A stretch of DNA of 10,153 nt, from positions 1 to 10,153 of the forward strand of contig JAOZVK010000178.1 of NCBI GenBank assembly GCA_029938185.1, written 5' to 3'. The position numbers and the translations under genes were made by a program. A model generated the notes under the pieces. The model was given only the letters and a program-made list of their open reading frames with translations, was not told the origin of the DNA and ran no database searches. Each line of letters opens with the position of its first letter. The stretch's first letter is position 1. Source of the stretch: Bacteroidales bacterium. GTDB lineage: Bacteria > Bacteroidota > Bacteroidia > Bacteroidales > JAOZVK01. This document shows positions 6,902-10,153 of this stretch, in pieces.

Positions 6902-7258
6902 TTATAATTCTTTAATTATTTTGACAAGTTTTTTTGGCGAAAAAGGTTTTGATATATATTTTTCTGCTCCTAATTCTAATCCTTTTTTTATGTCCTCGTC
7001 TTTGTTTTTGGCAGATAAAAAAACAATTTTTATTTTTTTTAATTCTTCTTGCGATTTTAGATATTTAATTACCTGATAGCCATCTACATTAGGCATCATT
7101 ATATCTAATATCATAATTGAGGGTTTGTGTTTTTGAGCCATGTCTATTGCTTCTTGCCCGTCTCTCGCTATAAAGACCTCAAAATTTTCTTTTACAAAAA
7201 GATATTCTAAAGTCATTACAATATTGGGTTCGTCATCTACTATTACTATTTTTTTCAT
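6902..7258 (-). CDS. Single-domain response regulator (CheY-like receiver)
   Basis: A 118-residue cytosolic receiver domain. The acidic pocket is Asp8 and Asp9, the phosphoacceptor is Asp52 in the LDIMMP motif, the switch residues are Ser82 and Tyr101, and the conserved lysine is Lys104 followed by Pro105. Every residue needed for phosphorylation is present. The protein ends right after the receiver fold, so there is no DNA-binding or enzymatic output domain. Its ATG overlaps the TGA of the kinase gene in an ATGA tetranucleotide, which points to translational coupling and makes that kinase its obvious partner. In the CrbS/CrbR and MxtR/ErdR systems that control acs, the regulator carries a LuxR-type helix-turn-helix; this one must work through another protein, by phosphotransfer, or by acting on the kinase or synthetase. 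The receiver assignment is firm; the output is unknown. Confidence 0.93.
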   Translation of the reverse strand: MKKIVIVDDEPNIVMTLEYLFVKENFEVFIARDGQEAIDMAQKHKPSIMILDIMMPNVDGYQVIKYLKSQEELKKIKIVFLSAKNKDEDIKKGLELGAEKYISKPFSPKKLVKIIKEL

Positions 7259-9885
7259 ATTTTGGGTGTTTTTGGTATCATAAAAGTTATTCTTGCACCT
7301 ACTGGGCTAATATTTTCTGCCCAAATATTGCCCTTGTGTTTTTCTATAATTTGCTTGCTAATGGCTAATCCTAAACCACTTCCCAATGGTTTTAGAGTAG
7401 TCTGATTTTTTGATTGAAAAAACTTCTCAAAAATAGAACTTAAATCTTCTACATCAATTCCTTTTCCGTTGTCTTTGACTGATATTTCTAATTCATTTTC
7501 ATTTAAATTTGTTTCAACTGTTATAATTCCTGTTTGTTTAGGCGAGAATTTAATAGCATTAGACAATAAATTAATTAATACCTGTTCAATTCTGTCTTTA
7601 TCGCAAAAAACAGTATACTTCCTTTTTTCAATGTATTGAATAGTTATTTCTTTTTTTAGAGCTAATTGTCTTACTGCGTCAATAGACTCTTTTATTATTT
7701 GTTTAACATTGCTTTCTTCAATCACTAATTTTTTTGTTCCTCTTTCTATGTTTTCCAAATCTAATATACTATTTATCAATCGACTAACTCTTTCGCTTTC
7801 CGACAAAATACTTGATAAAAATTTCTGTCTTATTGGAGTTTCTATATCTTGGTCTGTCAGCAATATTTCCGACAATGCACGAATAGAAGTCAATGGTGTT
7901 TTTAGTTCGTGTGCTACTGTTCCAATAAATTCATCTTTTTGTTTGTCTTTTTCTTTTAGCTCTTTGTTAGATGCTTTTGTTTTTTTTGTTTCTTCCAAAA
8001 TCCTAAGTACTTTATATAAGCTTATTTTTTCTTCTTTTACCACCGAAGCAATTAAAATACGTGCCGAAGCACTACCAATACTTCCTGTTAAAAGTTTTTC
8101 GGAAAAATTAACCATTCGAGCATCAGCTAATTGTATATTTTTATTGATATTGTATTTTGTGAAGAAAAAACTTAATTCTTTTTCGGTCTGTTGTGTACCT
8201 AACACCTTTACTAATACATCTTTAATATTACTAACAAAAGCTTCGCCTTGCCATACATAAGCATCTTCGTCTAGGGTTGCGTATTTGCTATTATCCACAA
8301 ACATTTCAGCAAAATTTCGTTCACGATAAGTACCTATATTTTTTACCGATAAAAATACATAAGTGAATAAATTTAAAAATATACTCCAAAAGAAAGCGTG
8401 AGTAACTGGATTTAATATCTGTAAACCAAATAATTGATAAGGTTTTAATAAATTTATTCCCCACGGACCATCGGTTACAAAATTAGAGCTTACCAATTGA
8501 GTATCTACCGAAAACGGTATAACTAAGGTATAAATAGTGATTAGCACTCCAACAAATATGCTATATTTTGCTCCTTTTGCCGAACCTCTTTTCCAAAACA
8601 AACCAATAAAAAAAGAGGGTGCTAATTGCGCAATAATAACAAACGAAATAAGTCCGATAGAAACCAACGGACTATTTAGTGTATAATTTTTATAGAAGAA
8701 ATAAGCTGATATTATAAGCGAAAAAATAGCAATACGTCGAATTAATTTTATTGATTTTGTATTTTTATCAGGGTTTCCTTCCATGTATTGTCGCAGAAAG
8801 CCGTAGGGTATTATAAGATTGTTACTCAGCATAGTAGATAATGCCAAAGAAGCAATAACCACCATAGATATACTTGCCGAAAAGCCACCTAAAAATACAA
8901 TGAGTGCTAAATTATTGCTGCCCTCTTGTAGTGGAAGCATGAGTGAAAATAAATCGGGGTTTAGCTCGCTACCATGAAAAGTAATATTTCCAGCCCAAGC
9001 TATATAAATAACAAAAATATTAAATAACAACAGATACAATGGAAACAACCAGGTAGCCGTTTTTAAATATTTTTCGTTTTCATTTTCTATTACCGTTACA
9101 TGAAATTGGCGAGGTAATAACACAATTCCAATCATGGTTAATATATTCATTAAAAATAAATTGAACCCATTTTCTGTTCCAGCTATTAGGGTTTGTTTTT
9201 CAAAACTTGGTAGTTGTTTGGCTTGCGAGTAAATATCACTGGGTCCATCAAACATAAAAAAAGTAATATAAATTCCAATTACTAAAAAGAAGGCTAATTT
9301 GAGGAAAGATTCTAAGGCAATAGTAGTGATAATTCCTTTGTGTTTTTCGGAAGCATCTGTTTTTTGCGTACCAAAAAAAGTTGCAAAAAAAGCCAATAGA
9401 ATAGCAATATAGAGTGTCGTATCGTAAAAGATAGAACTGTGTGAAATGCTGTTAGTAAGCATGTTGAAAGATTCTGAAATGGCTTTTAGCTGCAACGAAA
9501 TATAAGGAACTATGGCAAGAATACTTACCATAGTAACTAATGCACCTAAAAATCGGTCGTTTCCGTATCTTAGCGAAATCAAATCGGCTAAGGACGATAT
9601 TTTGTTGGCTTTGGATATTCTAATAATTTTTCTCATTAAAATTATCCAAGTAGGAATAATAATAACTGGACCTATATAAACAGCCAGAAACATAACTCCA
9701 GAACTTGCCGCTAATCCTACGCTTCCGTAGTAAGTCCAAGCGGTACAATAAACAGCAATAGATAAGGTATAGATATACGGATTGTTAATCCATTTGCTTT
9801 TTGCATTTTTTTCTGCCCAATAGGCTACAAAAAAAAGACTACTCAAATAAATAACAATAACTAATATAACTAAAATACTACTCAT
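7255..9885 (-). CDS. SLC5 sodium/solute symporter-histidine kinase fusion (CrbS/MxtR/CbrA type)
   Basis: An 876-residue inner-membrane sensor. Residues 1 to about 515 hold roughly 13 hydrophobic segments, the count of the SLC5/SSS fold, with family-like stretches such as PYISLQLKAI (127-136) and SASISMVVIASLALST (336-351). A soluble region, about 535-632, resembles the linker (STAC-like) of CrbS-type sensors, and a charged coiled stretch (632-650) leads to the kinase. The HisKA H-box is AHELKTP with His659. The ATPase domain has the N-box Asn776, G1 box DNGKG (805-809), F-box FEKFF (819-823) and G2 box GSGLGL (835-840). The kinase is complete and has no receiver of its own. It overlaps the small membrane gene by 8 bp and the receiver gene by 4 bp. 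The ligand is not shown by sequence; acetate or another short-chain acid is inferred from the synthetase downstream. Whether the symporter part transports or only senses is open. Confidence 0.93.
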   Translation of the reverse strand: MSSILVILVIVIYLSSLFFVAYWAEKNAKSKWINNPYIYTLSIAVYCTAWTYYGSVGLAASSGVMFLAVYIGPVIIIPTWIILMRKIIRISKANKISSLADLISLRYGNDRFLGALVTMVSILAIVPYISLQLKAISESFNMLTNSISHSSIFYDTTLYIAILLAFFATFFGTQKTDASEKHKGIITTIALESFLKLAFFLVIGIYITFFMFDGPSDIYSQAKQLPSFEKQTLIAGTENGFNLFLMNILTMIGIVLLPRQFHVTVIENENEKYLKTATWLFPLYLLLFNIFVIYIAWAGNITFHGSELNPDLFSLMLPLQEGSNNLALIVFLGGFSASISMVVIASLALSTMLSNNLIIPYGFLRQYMEGNPDKNTKSIKLIRRIAIFSLIISAYFFYKNYTLNSPLVSIGLISFVIIAQLAPSFFIGLFWKRGSAKGAKYSIFVGVLITIYTLVIPFSVDTQLVSSNFVTDGPWGINLLKPYQLFGLQILNPVTHAFFWSIFLNLFTYVFLSVKNIGTYRERNFAEMFVDNSKYATLDEDAYVWQGEAFVSNIKDVLVKVLGTQQTEKELSFFFTKYNINKNIQLADARMVNFSEKLLTGSIGSASARILIASVVKEEKISLYKVLRILEETKKTKASNKELKEKDKQKDEFIGTVAHELKTPLTSIRALSEILLTDQDIETPIRQKFLSSILSESERVSRLINSILDLENIERGTKKLVIEESNVKQIIKESIDAVRQLALKKEITIQYIEKRKYTVFCDKDRIEQVLINLLSNAIKFSPKQTGIITVETNLNENELEISVKDNGKGIDVEDLSSIFEKFFQSKNQTTLKPLGSGLGLAISKQIIEKHKGNIWAENISPVGARITFMIPKTPKI

Positions 9886-10072
9886 AGTGCTTGTTTACAA
9901 TAATATAAGAAACAACAATACTTATAAACCAAACCAAAAAAATATAAAAATAAATAAGTGGGAAACCAAATACTAAATAATTATAATTGAAAATCAATAA
10001 TATAGGAATATTGAGCAAAAATAATAATAGTATCGTTAAAGAAATAAGTTTTTGTTGATGTCTTTTTTTCAC
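9878..10072 (-). CDS. Small two-helix membrane protein, likely symporter companion
   Basis: A 64-residue protein with a basic N-terminus (KKRHQQK) and two hydrophobic segments at about 9-28 and 33-58, a layout that would place both ends in the cytosol. It resembles the small proteins (DUF3311/DUF4212/DUF485-like) encoded directly before SSS-family symporters; the GFPL stretch at 36-39 fits, but I cannot settle the family. The start is GTG at 10072: the frame stays open upstream into the repeat array with no ATG, and there is no internal ATG. The last codons overlap the ATG of the kinase gene (8 bp), so the two are probably translationally coupled. A role as accessory subunit or stabiliser of the symporter-kinase is inferred from position alone. 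Confidence 0.7.
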   Translation of the reverse strand: MKKRHQQKLISLTILLLFLLNIPILLIFNYNYLVFGFPLIYFYIFLVWFISIVVSYIIVNKHYE

Positions 10073-10098
10073 TTTTGTTAGAAAATTATTGAATAAAT

Positions 10099-10153
10099 GA
10101 ATATTGAATGTAGAATATTGAATATTGAATGTAGAATATTGAATGTAGAATAT
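10099..10153. repeat. Heptad array GAATATT/GAATGTA, cut by the window edge
   Basis: From 10099 the sequence is an unbroken chain of 7-bp modules: GAATATT, GAATGTA, GAATATT, GAATATT, GAATGTA, GAATATT, GAATGTA, then GAATAT at the edge. It sits 26 bp upstream of the GTG start of the operon's first gene, so the operon promoter must lie in the array, in the short gap, or beyond the window. I see no TTG/TAnnTTTG pair in the gap. Confidence 0.8.

Noticed and set aside
7709..8260. 183-codon open frame on the plus strand inside the kinase gene
   Set aside because: It lies antisense to the histidine kinase, whose H-box and dimerisation region are intact there. The product is rich in Ser and Phe with no recognisable domain, as expected for an antisense shadow in AT-rich DNA.
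10099..10153. CRISPR array
   Set aside because: The units are 7 bp, contiguous and without unique spacers, and no cas genes are nearby.

Overview
The window is AT-rich, and every gene lies on the minus strand, so transcription runs from right to left. The organism is probably a member of the Bacteroidota. Start codons lack Shine-Dalgarno-like sequences, the intergenic DNA carries short AT-rich heptad repeats of a kind I associate with that phylum, and the acetyl-CoA synthetase half carries sequence signatures I recall from Bacteroidota enzymes. This placement is inference; no rRNA or other marker gene is present.

First block, about 10072 down to 3061: four tightly packed genes that look like one operon. 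In order of transcription they are a 64-residue two-helix membrane protein (GTG start), an 876-residue SLC5 sodium/solute symporter fused to a histidine kinase, a 118-residue stand-alone receiver protein, and a 1272-residue protein made of two complete acyl-CoA synthetases in tandem. The first two genes overlap by 8 bp, the kinase and receiver overlap by 4 bp (ATGA), and 22 bp separate the receiver from the synthetase. The layout recalls the CrbS/CrbR (MxtR/ErdR) systems of gammaproteobacteria, in which an SLC5-type kinase controls acs. Two things differ here: the response regulator has no DNA-binding domain, and the synthetase is doubled.

The doubled synthetase is the most notable item. Its N-terminal half looks like a propionyl-CoA synthetase (PrpE/ACSS3 type) and its C-terminal half like an acetyl-CoA synthetase (Acs). 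Pocket residues differ between the halves in the direction expected for that split. Both keep the P-loop, the hinge and the catalytic lysine.

A 384-bp gap (2677-3060) follows. It holds repeats and palindromes but no gene. Second block, 2676 down to 103: a cNMP-binding/CBS/DUF294 nucleotidyltransferase-like protein followed after 6 bp by a DEDDh 3'-5' exonuclease. From general knowledge this pair recurs beside acs and acetate-symporter genes in other bacteria, but its role there is not known to me.

Taken together, the window reads as a short-chain fatty acid module: sensing and possibly uptake (symporter-kinase with its small partner), signalling (receiver), activation to acyl-CoA (fused synthetase), and an attached nucleotide-handling pair of unknown purpose. 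Heptad repeat arrays in opposite orientation bracket the first block.
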